Below, piece by piece: positions 36,568-44,983 of a DNA stretch of 64,000 nucleotides. The stretch comes from Leucobacter tenebrionis (GTDB lineage Bacteria > Actinomycetota > Actinomycetes > Actinomycetales > Microbacteriaceae). The stretch covers positions 1,922,001-1,986,000 of the forward strand of contig NZ_CP082322.1 of the NCBI RefSeq assembly GCF_019884725.1, read 5' to 3'. Both the position numbers and the translations under genes were made by a program. Each line of letters begins with the position of its first letter. Within the stretch, counting starts at the first letter, position 1. The notes below the pieces were generated by a model. The model had not been told where the DNA came from and made no database searches. It saw nothing but the letters and a program-made list of their open reading frames with translations.

Positions 36568-37719
36568 ATGAGCCGACGCTTCAAGACAGGAGTAGCGGGA
36601 CTCGGCTGGATGGGCGGGCTGCACGCCCGAAGCTACCGTCGCTTCTCAGAGGTCTTCCCCGACTTCGAGGTCTCATTCGACCTCGTCTCCGCAGCGAGCC
36701 GATCAGCTGTGTTGCGCGATGAGGCCGTCACGCGCTGGGGGTTCGATAGCGCCGTCGATCAGCCGATGCTCCTCACTGCAGCGGAGGACATCGATGTCCT
36801 CTCGGTCTGCACACCGAACGCCGAGCACGTCGACCTCGCCGTGGCCGCAGCAGACGCCGGCAAGGCCGTGTGGATCGAAAAGCCGGTAGGACGATCGGTC
36901 GAAGAGGTCGAACGCGTGCGCGAGGCGGTGCTGCGAAACGGCACAGCCCTCGCGGTGGGGCACAACTACCGTTCTTCCCCCGCCATCAGGGAACTGCGGC
37001 AGCGCATCGGCGAGGGACGGATCGGAAGGGTCGAACAGGTCCGCGGGCACTACGACGCGGGGTTCGCCGCCGATCCGGAAGCGCCTCTCACCTGGCGCTT
37101 CTCCCGCGAGCAAGCCGGCGGTGGAGCTTCGAGCGATATCCTCAGCCACCTCCTCGATCTTGCACAGCACGTGTGCGGTCCCGCGACCGAGATCACAGGG
37201 CGGCTGCGCACCGTGCACGCGTCGCGTCCACTCCCGCTCGCACCAGGCGGGCACTTCGGAGGCCCCGCTCTCACGAACCGCGGCACCGTCGACAACGACG
37301 ACATCGCCGTCGCCCTCGTCGCGTTCGCCGACGGCGCCTTCGGTTCTCTCAACGCGAGCCGCGTCTCGCGTGCGGGCGAGAATGAGATCCTGCTCGAGGT
37401 GCACGGCAGCCACGGTTATGCGCAGTGGAACTCCGAGCGCCCGAACGAGTTTCTCTGGCGCGACCGCGCGATGCGAAGCGTGACGCGAGAGCACGTCGAC
37501 GCCGGCATGGGCGAATACCGTCGCTTCCTTCCTGGGCCCGGACTCGGCCTCGGTTTCGACGACGTCAAACTCATCGAGCTCGGCGAGTTCGTCAAGATGA
37601 TGCGAGGGATGCCGTCCCAGGCGGCGACGATCGATGACGCTTTACGCGTCGCCCGACTGGAGGAGGCTCTCACGGCCTCGGCCACCACCGGACGATGGGT
37701 ATCCGTCTCCTCGTCATAA
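36568..37719 (+). CDS. Gfo/Idh/MocA-family oxidoreductase, long form
   Basis: 383 residues from the ATG at 36568. GVAGLGWMGGLHARSYRR, VWIEKPVGR, GHNYRSSPAIREL and DILSHLLDLAQHV in the substrate domain. Paralogue of the protein at 15642. Directly follows the FCD regulator with a four-base gap, so it is co-transcribed with it. Likely a cyclitol or sugar dehydrogenase working with the divergent ABC operon. Confidence 0.85.
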   Translation: MSRRFKTGVAGLGWMGGLHARSYRRFSEVFPDFEVSFDLVSAASRSAVLRDEAVTRWGFDSAVDQPMLLTAAEDIDVLSVCTPNAEHVDLAVAAADAGKAVWIEKPVGRSVEEVERVREAVLRNGTALAVGHNYRSSPAIRELRQRIGEGRIGRVEQVRGHYDAGFAADPEAPLTWRFSREQAGGGASSDILSHLLDLAQHVCGPATEITGRLRTVHASRPLPLAPGGHFGGPALTNRGTVDNDDIAVALVAFADGAFGSLNASRVSRAGENEILLEVHGSHGYAQWNSERPNEFLWRDRAMRSVTREHVDAGMGEYRRFLPGPGLGLGFDDVKLIELGEFVKMMRGMPSQAATIDDALRVARLEEALTASATTGRWVSVSSS

Positions 37720-37790
37720 GCATCGACCCGGCTGTCCTGCGAGCTGCCACGGCGGCGAACCGTCCTTCAGACATCGATTCGGAGCACAGC

Positions 37791-37815
37791 TCCGGGGCTG
37801 TCACCCCGGATTATT
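37791..37815 (+). terminator. Rho-independent terminator after the oxidoreductase
   Basis: TCCGGGG and CCCCGGA pair over a 6-base loop and are followed by TTATT, which overlaps the stop codon of the convergent LacI gene. Confidence 0.6.
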
Positions 37816-38971
37816 CGGCGCGCGTCGAGTCTCGAACGATGAGTCGCGGCGGGATGAGAACCGTCGCACCTCCGGCAGGCTGCCTCCACGATCGGCTCCC
37901 CGGGGCCCCGTGGGTGCCGAGTTCCATGGCGGTGAGCAGCGCTCCCGCCGCCTCTCGACCGATGCGCCGGTTCATGGGGTCGATCGTCGTCAATGAAATG
38001 CGTGGGATCCCCGCGAGCATCGAGTCGTCGAAGCCCGTCACGAGGCAGTCGTCGGGCACAGAGACGCCGGCCGCTTCGAGTGCCGTGATCACACCGACCG
38101 CGACGAGGTCGTTCACCGCGACGATCGCCTCCGGCTGCTCTCCGGAGGCGAGGATCTGCTTCACCGCGCGCATAGCGCCTGCCTCGGTGAGATCCGCACG
38201 CTGCACCGCGCCAGAGGATCCGAGACCACGGGCGTCCATGGCGGCACGGAACGCCGTCTCGCGCGACGCCGACACCGTACCGCCGCTGCCGCCGATGAAC
38301 ACGATGCGCTCGAGCCCCTGGTCGATGAGGTGATCCACCACCATTCGGATGCCTGCCGCATCGTCGGTGCGCACGGTCGCGACAGTGTCGTCGGTCGCGT
38401 CGATGGCGCTCGCCACGACCGTGGGGATCGTCGCGGTGAGGTCGGCCAGTTCCCCGAAATCGGGAATCGTGCCGACGGTCACCAGCCCCGCCGGCCGCAG
38501 GTCGCGCAGCACGTCGAGGTTATCGCGGTCGAGGACGGCCTCGCCGCTGCCGTCCTCGACCTGGGCGGTGACGATCACGGTGCGCTGGCCCGCCTCGCTC
38601 AGCCGGATCTTCACGGCTCCCACTATCTCGGCGAAGATCGGATTCGACAGGTTCGACACGAGAATGCCGACCACATCACGGCGACCGGCCGAAAGCGATT
38701 GCGCCACGAGATTGGGACGGTACCCCAGCGCAGCGGCGGCCTCCAGCACTCTCCGTCGACGCTCGACGCTGACGTTCTCGCCGCCATTGAACACGAGCGA
38801 GACGAGAGACTTCGAGACGCCCGCCTCTCGAGCCACGTCCCGGATAGTCGGAGGACGCACGGGTAGCACGTCCTCTCCCACCCGATCCACCATCTTCGCC
38901 CGCCTTTTCACTCGCACAGCAGGAGTGCGCTGGCGCCCCCTAGAGGCTCCCGCATGTTTGCTCTGTTCCAT
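37811..38971 (-). CDS. LacI-family transcriptional repressor, candidate regulator of the GGACCGGTCC sites
   Basis: 386 residues from the ATG at 38971; an ATG at 38893 behind AAAAGGCGG is an equally possible start and would remove a basic, unconserved N-terminal 26 residues. HTH and hinge region PTIRDVAREAGVSKSLVSLVFNGG and ALGYRPNLVAQSL, then a periplasmic-binding-protein-like effector domain (DVVGILVSNLSNPIFAEIV; GFDDSMLAGIPRISLTTI). It lies just downstream of iolG on the same strand, at the centre of a cluster with six copies of a LacI-type palindrome. Effector probably an inositol or a derivative. Confidence 0.9.
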   Translation of the reverse strand: MEQSKHAGASRGRQRTPAVRVKRRAKMVDRVGEDVLPVRPPTIRDVAREAGVSKSLVSLVFNGGENVSVERRRRVLEAAAALGYRPNLVAQSLSAGRRDVVGILVSNLSNPIFAEIVGAVKIRLSEAGQRTVIVTAQVEDGSGEAVLDRDNLDVLRDLRPAGLVTVGTIPDFGELADLTATIPTVVASAIDATDDTVATVRTDDAAGIRMVVDHLIDQGLERIVFIGGSGGTVSASRETAFRAAMDARGLGSSGAVQRADLTEAGAMRAVKQILASGEQPEAIVAVNDLVAVGVITALEAAGVSVPDDCLVTGFDDSMLAGIPRISLTTIDPMNRRIGREAAGALLTAMELGTHGAPGSRSWRQPAGGATVLIPPRLIVRDSTRAE

Positions 38972-39046
38972 TCATCTTAGAGTCGACGGAGAGTATCGTC
39001 CGACCGGTACGGGCGTCGGAGCGGCACAGGGGCCAGGCCTCGGGCG

Positions 39047-40054
39047 TCAGAGGGCGACGGAGACCACGACACCCTCGGTAGCGGACCGCTGCGCAGCATC
39101 AGCGAGAACGAGCGCTGCACGCCCGTCATCGAAGGTCGGGCTCGTGGAGGCCTCACCGCGCACGAGCTTGATGAACTCGGCCAGTTCGGTGGCGTACGCC
39201 TGCGCGTAGCGTTCGAGGAAGAACCCCCCGAAAGCCGGTTTCGCGTCGACGGCGTCAGCCGAAGAACGGCTCACGAGGCTTATGGGAGCATTCGCGACCT
39301 GCAGCATCCCCTTCGCACCGAATGCTTCGATGCGCTGGTCGTAACCCATCGCGCTGTGCCGCGAGTTGATGATGGTGGCGATGGCGCCAGAGGCGGTACG
39401 CAGGGTCGTCACGGCAGTGTCGAAGTCGCCGTGCTCGCGGGCGCCGGCGTCGAAGGTCTGCGTTCCGGTCGCACTCACGGAGACGATGTCTTCGAGGAAG
39501 AACCGGGCCAGGTCGAAGTCGTGGATCGTCATGTCTCGGAAGATGCCGCCCGACACCTTCACATAATCGGCAGGAGGAGCGACCGGGTCCCGACTGATGA
39601 TGGTGAGTTGTTCGACGTCGCCGATATCGCCCGCTTCGATGCGGGTGCGCACCTCGCGGAAGTTGCTATCGAAGCGTCGATTGAAGCCGAGCGCCACCGG
39701 CACGCCGCTCGACTGCACGAGCGGCCGCAGTGCTTCGACGCGGGAGATGTCGAGGTCGATGGGCTTCTCGCAGAGCACCGGTAGACCTGCCTTGACCGAG
39801 GCTGCGATGAGGTCGACGTGAGTCGGGGTGGGCGAGGCGATGAGCACGGCGTCGATCTCGCCCGAAGCGATGAGCTCCTCCGGTGATGCGGTCGCAATAC
39901 CGCCGAAACGCTTGACGATGTCTTCAGCTCCCGCAACGAAGGGGTCGGCGACCCACGCGAGCGTCGCTTCGGGATCCACCGCGATACTGGCGGCGTGCAC
40001 CTGCCCGATGCGTCCGGTGCCGATAAGTCCGAAACGAACTGGATTCTGCGTCAT
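39047..40054 (-). CDS. iolG: myo-Inositol 2-dehydrogenase
   Basis: 335 residues from the ATG at 40054. The best IolG match of the eight paralogues: GLIGTGRIGQVHA, CEKPIDLD, GFNRRFDSNF, and the diagnostic SRDPVAPPADYVKVSGGIFRDMTI followed by HDFDLARF, with the catalytic Lys, Asp and His regions. Oxidises myo-inositol to scyllo-inosose with NAD. Divergent from the gene at 40174; LacI follows 75 bases downstream. Confidence 0.9.
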   Translation of the reverse strand: MTQNPVRFGLIGTGRIGQVHAASIAVDPEATLAWVADPFVAGAEDIVKRFGGIATASPEELIASGEIDAVLIASPTPTHVDLIAASVKAGLPVLCEKPIDLDISRVEALRPLVQSSGVPVALGFNRRFDSNFREVRTRIEAGDIGDVEQLTIISRDPVAPPADYVKVSGGIFRDMTIHDFDLARFFLEDIVSVSATGTQTFDAGAREHGDFDTAVTTLRTASGAIATIINSRHSAMGYDQRIEAFGAKGMLQVANAPISLVSRSSADAVDAKPAFGGFFLERYAQAYATELAEFIKLVRGEASTSPTFDDGRAALVLADAAQRSATEGVVVSVAL

Positions 40055-40132
40055 TGCGTCAATTTCCTCTGAGATCAGGATCGCACGACCCTCGTGGTTA
40101 CCGATTTGATAGGACAACGAACCGCCTATAAG

Positions 40133-40158
40133 TATACTCAAATTTGGACCGGTTCAAA
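40133..40158 (+). promoter_or_regulatory. Divergent promoter region with GGACCGGTTC operator 4
   Basis: TTTGGACCGGTTCAAA (40143-40158) differs from the consensus palindrome by one base pair. TCAAAT (40138-40143) abuts it on the + strand. The self-complementary AGTATACT (40131-40138) can give a TATACT -10 in both directions, one towards iolG. AAAGGAAA follows as ribosome-binding site for the gene at 40174. Confidence 0.65.
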
Positions 40159-40173
40159 GACGAAAGGAAACGC

Positions 40174-41196
40174 ATGCGCATTGGACTCGTCGGTTACGGC
40201 GCCGGCGGCAGACTCTTCCATCTGCCCTACATTCAAGCCGCGACCGAGTGGGAGATCGTCGGCGTCGTGACTCGCTCTCCCGAGCGACGCGCCGCACTCG
40301 CGGCCGAAGCACCGGAACTTCCGACTTTCGACTCGCTCGACGAGCTCATCGACACTGGGCTCGACGCCGTCGTGATCACCACCCCGCCGAGCACACGACG
40401 CGAGCTTGTGCTGCGGGCCCTGGAGCGGGGCGTTCACGTGGTCGCCGACAAGCCTTTCGCGCCCGACCAGCAGGTCGCCCGCGAACTCGCCGAGGCCGCG
40501 GAGACAGCGGGAAAGATCCTCACCGTCTTCCAGAACCGGCGCTGGGACACGGACCTCATCACGCTGAGGAACGTGCTCGAAACAGGCGAGCTCGGCACGC
40601 CATGGAGAGCGAACTTCGTACTCGACCAAAACGATCCGGGTACGCTCGAGGCGGGTCCCGGGGACGGGCTCCTGCGCGATCTCGGGGCGCACGTCGTCGA
40701 TCAGGTCATTCAGCTGTTCGGACCGGTAGCGCGCGTCGACGGGCACCTCGACTGGCTCGACGCAGACGCAGGCAGGATCGACGTCGGCTTCGCTCTCGGC
40801 CTGCACCACGAATCGGGTGTCTACAGTGCGGTCTCGGCGAGCAAACTCGGGCATCGCGCAGAGCGCGGCATGATCGTCTACGGCAGCGAGGGCTCGTACG
40901 CGTCGCGGATGCACGACGTGCAGTTCGACCAGCTCCTTGCGGGCGAACGTCCGGCGACGGCCGAGCAGTGGGGCGTGGAGAAGGAGGAGCGCTGGGGCGT
41001 GCTCTCGACCGCGTCCGGGCAACGGCGCGTGCCCTCCGCGGCCGGCGACTACTCCGATTTCTACCGAGAGCTGCACGCCGCGATCGCCGATGGTGCACCG
41101 CTGCCGGTGAAACTCGACGAGGCGCTGCACACGATCGCGGTGCTCGACGCCGCCCGGGAGAGCGACGCACGGGGTCGCTCGATCGACCTGCCCTGA
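40174..41196 (+). CDS. Gfo/Idh/MocA oxidoreductase, scyllo-inositol dehydrogenase (IolW/YdgJ)-like
   Basis: 340 residues from the ATG at 40174. The start IGLVGYGAGGRLFHLPYI, the DKP (not EKP) motif VVADKPFAP and VFQNRRWDTDLITL are hallmarks of the IolW/YdgJ branch, NADP-dependent enzymes that interconvert scyllo-inositol and scyllo-inosose. LLRDLGAHVVDQVIQLFG follows. Divergent from iolG and sharing its control region. This is the strongest hint that more than one inositol isomer is used. Confidence 0.8.
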   Translation: MRIGLVGYGAGGRLFHLPYIQAATEWEIVGVVTRSPERRAALAAEAPELPTFDSLDELIDTGLDAVVITTPPSTRRELVLRALERGVHVVADKPFAPDQQVARELAEAAETAGKILTVFQNRRWDTDLITLRNVLETGELGTPWRANFVLDQNDPGTLEAGPGDGLLRDLGAHVVDQVIQLFGPVARVDGHLDWLDADAGRIDVGFALGLHHESGVYSAVSASKLGHRAERGMIVYGSEGSYASRMHDVQFDQLLAGERPATAEQWGVEKEERWGVLSTASGQRRVPSAAGDYSDFYRELHAAIADGAPLPVKLDEALHTIAVLDAARESDARGRSIDLP

Positions 41197-41232
41197 ACGG
41201 CCTCACCCGGCCGCGGCACCCGCCGCCGAGCA

Positions 41233-41278
41233 CGAAGCCCTCGCGGAAGAGCACTGAGCTCCTACCGCGAGGGCTTCG
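41233..41278. terminator. Bidirectional hairpin terminator
   Basis: A perfect 14-bp stem (41233-41246 with 41265-41278) with an 18-base loop lies between the convergent genes ending at 41196 and 41305. Confidence 0.7.
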
Positions 41279-41304
41279 GAGTTGGAGGCCTCGGCCACCA
41301 GCTC

Positions 41305-42792
41305 CTATTTGACGGCAGGCAGGCGAATGGCCCCTGTGGTCACATCCTCGTCGAGCTGCTCGAGGGTGCGGCCGCGCGTCTCCGGCACCCACTTCCAGAA
41401 GAAGAAGAACGAGAAGACGTTCACCGCGGCGAAGAGCACGAACAGGCCCATTCCCACAGATCCGACGATCGAGGGGACCGACAGCGCCAGGGAGCCGTTC
41501 GCGATCCAGTGCAGGAAGATCGCGATGCCCATGCCGATGCCGCGCACCCGCAGCGGGAAGATCTCAGAGACGTACACCCAGGTGCAGATGTTCAGGAACA
41601 GCTGCATCGAGCCCACCATGACCAGCACCAGCACCAGGAACGCCCACGGCCGAGCCGCGTCGCCCTCGGGGAACACCCACAGCATCGCGATCACGATGAG
41701 GATGTGCGCGATCGAGACGAGACCGTAGCCCCACAGGAAGTTGGTGCGCCGATTGATGCGATCCATCATGAATAGCGCAATCGAGCCACCGACCACCGCG
41801 ATGACCCCGGGGGCGATGTTCACCCAGCCGAGCATCGCTTCGCTGAAACCGGCCTCGGCGAGCATGCGCTGCCCGTAGTACATGATCGCGTTGATGCCGG
41901 TGAACTGCTGCAGAACGCCGACGCCGCTCGCGATCAGCAGAATGATGAGCAGGTTCTTGTTCGTCAGGATCGCCTTGAGCCCGATCGAGCGGACCCCCAT
42001 GAGCCGCTCCTCCTCGGCGACGCGCTCGATGTCGGCGAGTTCGGCCTCGGCTCGATCCCTCGATCGGATCGAATGCAGCACCTCGCGAGCAGCATCCTCA
42101 CGCCCCTTCTCGAGCAGCCATCGGGGCGACTCCGGCATCCGCAGCATACCCACGAACAGCACAATGGCGGGCAGCGCGCAGATGGCGAACATATAGCGCC
42201 ACACGCCGTCGTGGTGACCGAACATCGCGGCGATGACGGCATTCACGATGAAGGCTGCCAACTGTCCGACCACGATCATGAGCTCATTGCGACCCGCGAG
42301 GGATCCGCGGATCTCGAACGGAGCCATCTCCGCCAGGTACACCGGCACCACGGTCGAGGCACCTCCGACCGCGAGACCGAGCATGATGCGCCCGGTGATC
42401 AGTACGCCATAACCGGCCGCTGAGAATTCTCCATAGGCGCCGCTGCCCGGCGAGAAGATCACCAACATCGTGCCGACGAAGAACGCGATGGAGAGAAGAA
42501 TGATCGTGGCGCGGCGACCGATCCTATCCGACAACCAACCCCCGATCAGCGCACCGAACGCTGCGGCGAAGACGAGAGAGCTGATCACGAACCCCAGCTG
42601 CAGATCGTTCAGGCCGAGCTCGGCCTGCATGGGGCGCTCCGCACCGTTCGCAACACCGGTGTCGTAGCCGAAGAGCAGCCCGCCGAAGGTCGCGACGACG
42701 GCTACGATACCGAGGCGCCGCTTATGCGAGCCGTCTGTGAGGGGCGGGAGCTTGACACTTCCAGTGGTTGAGGCTGCTGTGCCTCCGGACAT
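41305..42792 (-). CDS. iolT: MFS sugar porter, probable inositol importer (IolT-like)
   Basis: 495 residues, twelve predicted membrane helices. Sugar-porter signatures: GGLLFGYDTGVANGA, DRIGRRATI, PESPRWLLEKGR, QQFTGINAIMYYGQ, and the terminal PETRGRTLEQL. The ATG at 42792 has GAAGGAG five bases upstream. Proton-driven sugar or polyol import; in this setting inositol is the likely substrate. The promoter carries operator 5. Confidence 0.85.
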   Translation of the reverse strand: MSGGTAASTTGSVKLPPLTDGSHKRRLGIVAVVATFGGLLFGYDTGVANGAERPMQAELGLNDLQLGFVISSLVFAAAFGALIGGWLSDRIGRRATIILLSIAFFVGTMLVIFSPGSGAYGEFSAAGYGVLITGRIMLGLAVGGASTVVPVYLAEMAPFEIRGSLAGRNELMIVVGQLAAFIVNAVIAAMFGHHDGVWRYMFAICALPAIVLFVGMLRMPESPRWLLEKGREDAAREVLHSIRSRDRAEAELADIERVAEEERLMGVRSIGLKAILTNKNLLIILLIASGVGVLQQFTGINAIMYYGQRMLAEAGFSEAMLGWVNIAPGVIAVVGGSIALFMMDRINRRTNFLWGYGLVSIAHILIVIAMLWVFPEGDAARPWAFLVLVLVMVGSMQLFLNICTWVYVSEIFPLRVRGIGMGIAIFLHWIANGSLALSVPSIVGSVGMGLFVLFAAVNVFSFFFFWKWVPETRGRTLEQLDEDVTTGAIRLPAVK

Positions 42793-42823
42793 ACGGACTC
42801 CTTCGTCTTGGCCATCGTGAAGC

Positions 42824-42843
42824 TTGGACCGGTCCAAAGTCTA
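42824..42843 (-). promoter_or_regulatory. Promoter with GGACCGGTCC operator 5
   Basis: On the minus strand: TTGCGA, 17-bp spacer, -10 TAGACT (42843-42838), then the perfect palindrome TTGGACCGGTCCAA (42837-42824), 31 bases before the MFS start. Confidence 0.8.
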
Positions 42844-43003
42844 GGCAGAATCTCTCCTCGTCGCAACATTCCGGAAACACTCTGCACTGCGCTTGTCGTC
42901 CACTCTCTGCCCGCTCGAATCCAGTACCCCGACATCCGCATCCTGCACCGTGGGTGCGAGGCGGACTCGGGTCACGCGATACCAACGCCATTTCAATGTC
43001 GTT

Positions 43004-43036
43004 ACATTTGTACAAATGTGGCTTCGAGCGTATGGT
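43004..43036 (+). promoter_or_regulatory. Promoter of the TSUP gene with palindrome ACATTTGTACAAATGT
   Basis: A perfect 16-bp palindrome (43004-43019) overlaps a -35 TTGTAC (43009-43014); a -10 TATGGT (43031-43036) follows after 16 bases and lies six bases before the GTG at 43043, so the transcript is probably leaderless. The palindrome is unlike the other operators in the window. Confidence 0.55.
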
Positions 43037-43042
43037 GGGCCG

Positions 43043-43810
43043 GTGACATCGTTACTCCCCGATCTCGCGCCCGCCGCCTGGGCTCTCCTCGCGGTCGCCG
43101 CCCTGCTGGTGGGCGTCTCGAAGACCGCGATCCCGGGCATCAACACCCTCTCGATCGCTGTTTTCGCGGCCGTACTGCCCGCGCGGGCTTCCACTGGCGC
43201 GCTACTCATCCTGCTCATCGTAGGCGATCTCTTCGCGCTGCTCAGCTACCGTCGGCACGCCGATTGGGCCACCCTCCTCCGCCTCGTTCCCGCCGTCGTG
43301 GTCGGTCTCGCGCTCGGGGCGGTCTTCCTCGCTCTAGCCGATGATTCGTGGGTGCGGCGGGTGATCGGAGTGATCCTGCTGCTCATCATCGCATTCACCG
43401 TCTGGAGGCGCAGCGCGAAGCGCCTGCGCACCGCCGAAGAAGAATCGGTTCGCGCCGCCGCCTTCGCTCGTGTCGGGTACGGGTCGCTCGGCGGCTTCAC
43501 CACGATGGTGGCGAACGCCGGCGGACCGGTGATGTCGATGTACTTCCTCGCGGCCAGGTTCCCCGTCAAGGCCTTCCTGGGCACGGCCGCCTGGTTCTTC
43601 GCGGTGCTCAACCTGGCGAAGCTGCCGATCTCCGCCGGACTCGGACTTGTCACACCGGCTACGCTGATGCTCGATCTGCTGCTCGTGCCCGGCGTGATCG
43701 GGGGCGCGGTGCTGGGACGCTGGATCGCCGGGCGCATTAAACAGCAGGCCTTCGAGTGGGCCGTGATCCTGTGCACGACGCTCGGTGCGGTCTACCTACT
43801 GGTGAGCTGA
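43043..43810 (+). CDS. TSUP-family permease (TauE/SafE type)
   Basis: 255 residues from the GTG at 43043. Eight or so hydrophobic helices; conserved LLVGVSKTAIPGINTLSIAVFAAVLPAR and GGFTTMVANAGGPVMSMYFLA repeats of the family. Exports or imports sulfite, sulfonates or other organic anions; the substrate cannot be told. It is a single-gene unit pointing away from the MFS gene and may be unrelated to inositol use. An upstream in-frame ATG (43016) lies inside the palindrome and is unlikely. Confidence 0.85.
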   Translation: MTSLLPDLAPAAWALLAVAALLVGVSKTAIPGINTLSIAVFAAVLPARASTGALLILLIVGDLFALLSYRRHADWATLLRLVPAVVVGLALGAVFLALADDSWVRRVIGVILLLIIAFTVWRRSAKRLRTAEEESVRAAAFARVGYGSLGGFTTMVANAGGPVMSMYFLAARFPVKAFLGTAAWFFAVLNLAKLPISAGLGLVTPATLMLDLLLVPGVIGGAVLGRWIAGRIKQQAFEWAVILCTTLGAVYLLVS

Positions 43811-43877
43811 TCGCCGAAGCACCGCATGCGGCATCGCGCGGGAAGCCCCCTCCCGCATCCCCGCCGTTCTCGTGGGA

Positions 43878-44894
43878 TCAGGCGTAGAAGGAGGGGCGCT
43901 CGGGCGCTTCCACGGGCACGATACCGCCGCCGTGCAGAGCGGTGACGCCCGCCTCGCACGACAGCGCCACAAGGTAGCCGTCCCACGCGTTCGGGCCGTC
44001 GATGAGGGTTCCACGGCGCACGGCGTCGACCCAACGCTGGATCTGCGCGTCGTACGCCGCTGCGAAGCGGGTGGTGAAGCTCTCGTGCTCCTTCACACGG
44101 AAGAAACCGGCTTCCCACTGCTGCAGACCTGCAGGCTGGCCGATGCGCGCGATGCCTTTCTCGAAGACGGCTTCGGTGGCGACCTGATAGCCGAACTGCA
44201 CGCTCACGTTCATCTCGACATCGACCAGCACGCCGTTCTCGAGCTCCATGATCACGAGGATCGGCTCACTCAGGCGCGCGGGTGCGAGTGAGTTGCGGCG
44301 CGGATGCTTCACCTCGACGGTCTTCACCGGCGAGCCGGCGAGCCACGGCACCACGTCGAACTCGTGCACGACGGAGTCGGTGATGAGCATGTCCTGGGTG
44401 TAGCCGTCGGGCACCGAGGGATTGCGGTGCAGCGCTCGCACCATCAACAGATCCCCGCTCTCGCCCGAGCCCACGAGCTCGCGCAGCGCTTGGTACTCGG
44501 CATCGAATCGACGCATGAAGCCGAGCTGGATGTGGGGCCGATCGAGCTGCTGCTCGAGTTCGAGGATCTCGCGCGAGCTCTCGGAGGTCTGGGTGAGCGG
44601 CTTTTCGCACAGGATCGGCAGCCTCGCGGCGAGCGCGGGCTTCAGCACCGGGGCGTGGAACTGGCCGGGGGTCGCGATGAGCACGGCGTCCAGGGCGTCG
44701 GTCTCGATCGCATCCTCGAGACGACTGAAGGTCAACGCCCCCGGCGCATGCGTCGTCGCGGCCGCGGCGCGGCCCGCGTCAGGCTCGACGACGGCCGCTA
44801 CTCGGGCGCCGGCGATGCGGCAAGTGATGCGCTTGATGTGATCGGCGCCCATCATGCCGGCGCCGACGACGGCGATGCGGAGTTCTTCAGTCAT
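43878..44894 (-). CDS. Gfo/Idh/MocA-family oxidoreductase (inositol 2-dehydrogenase-like)
   Basis: 338 residues. IAVVGAGMMGADHIKRI, CEKPLTQ, GFMRRFDAEYQ, MLITDSVVHEFDVVPWLAGSPV and a WDGYLV end; this layout is common in actinobacterial inositol dehydrogenases found beside iolB and iolA. Paralogue of the protein at 11713. Last gene of the iolA-iolB operon, 89 bases behind iolB with a REP-like element in the gap. Probably oxidises an inositol isomer. Confidence 0.85.
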   Translation of the reverse strand: MTEELRIAVVGAGMMGADHIKRITCRIAGARVAAVVEPDAGRAAAATTHAPGALTFSRLEDAIETDALDAVLIATPGQFHAPVLKPALAARLPILCEKPLTQTSESSREILELEQQLDRPHIQLGFMRRFDAEYQALRELVGSGESGDLLMVRALHRNPSVPDGYTQDMLITDSVVHEFDVVPWLAGSPVKTVEVKHPRRNSLAPARLSEPILVIMELENGVLVDVEMNVSVQFGYQVATEAVFEKGIARIGQPAGLQQWEAGFFRVKEHESFTTRFAAAYDAQIQRWVDAVRRGTLIDGPNAWDGYLVALSCEAGVTALHGGGIVPVEAPERPSFYA

Positions 44895-44911
44895 TGAGTG
44901 TCTTCCAATCT

Positions 44912-44963
44912 GTCATTCTGAGCGAGGTGCGAGATCTGGAGCTCAGGCTTCTTCGACTCGCTC
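44912..44963. repeat. REP-like element between iolB and the next oxidoreductase
   Basis: Begins GTCATTCTGAGCGAG, the start of a family of dispersed repeats widespread in bacteria. GAGCGAG (44920-44926) pairs with CTCGCTC (44957-44963). Its minus-strand position inside the iol transcript may lower expression of the last gene. Confidence 0.45.
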
Positions 44964-44983
44964 CACTCGCGCGTAAGGAGGTA

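Noticed and set aside
38984..39020. GACCGGTAC near the LacI start as a seventh operator
   Set aside because: Only the central ACCGGT is shared; the outer arms do not match and it does not abut a -10 box.
43838..43856. Small GCGGGA/TCCCGC hairpin between the TSUP gene and the oxidoreductase at 43878
   Set aside because: Six-base stem only, no T-run; too weak to call a terminator.
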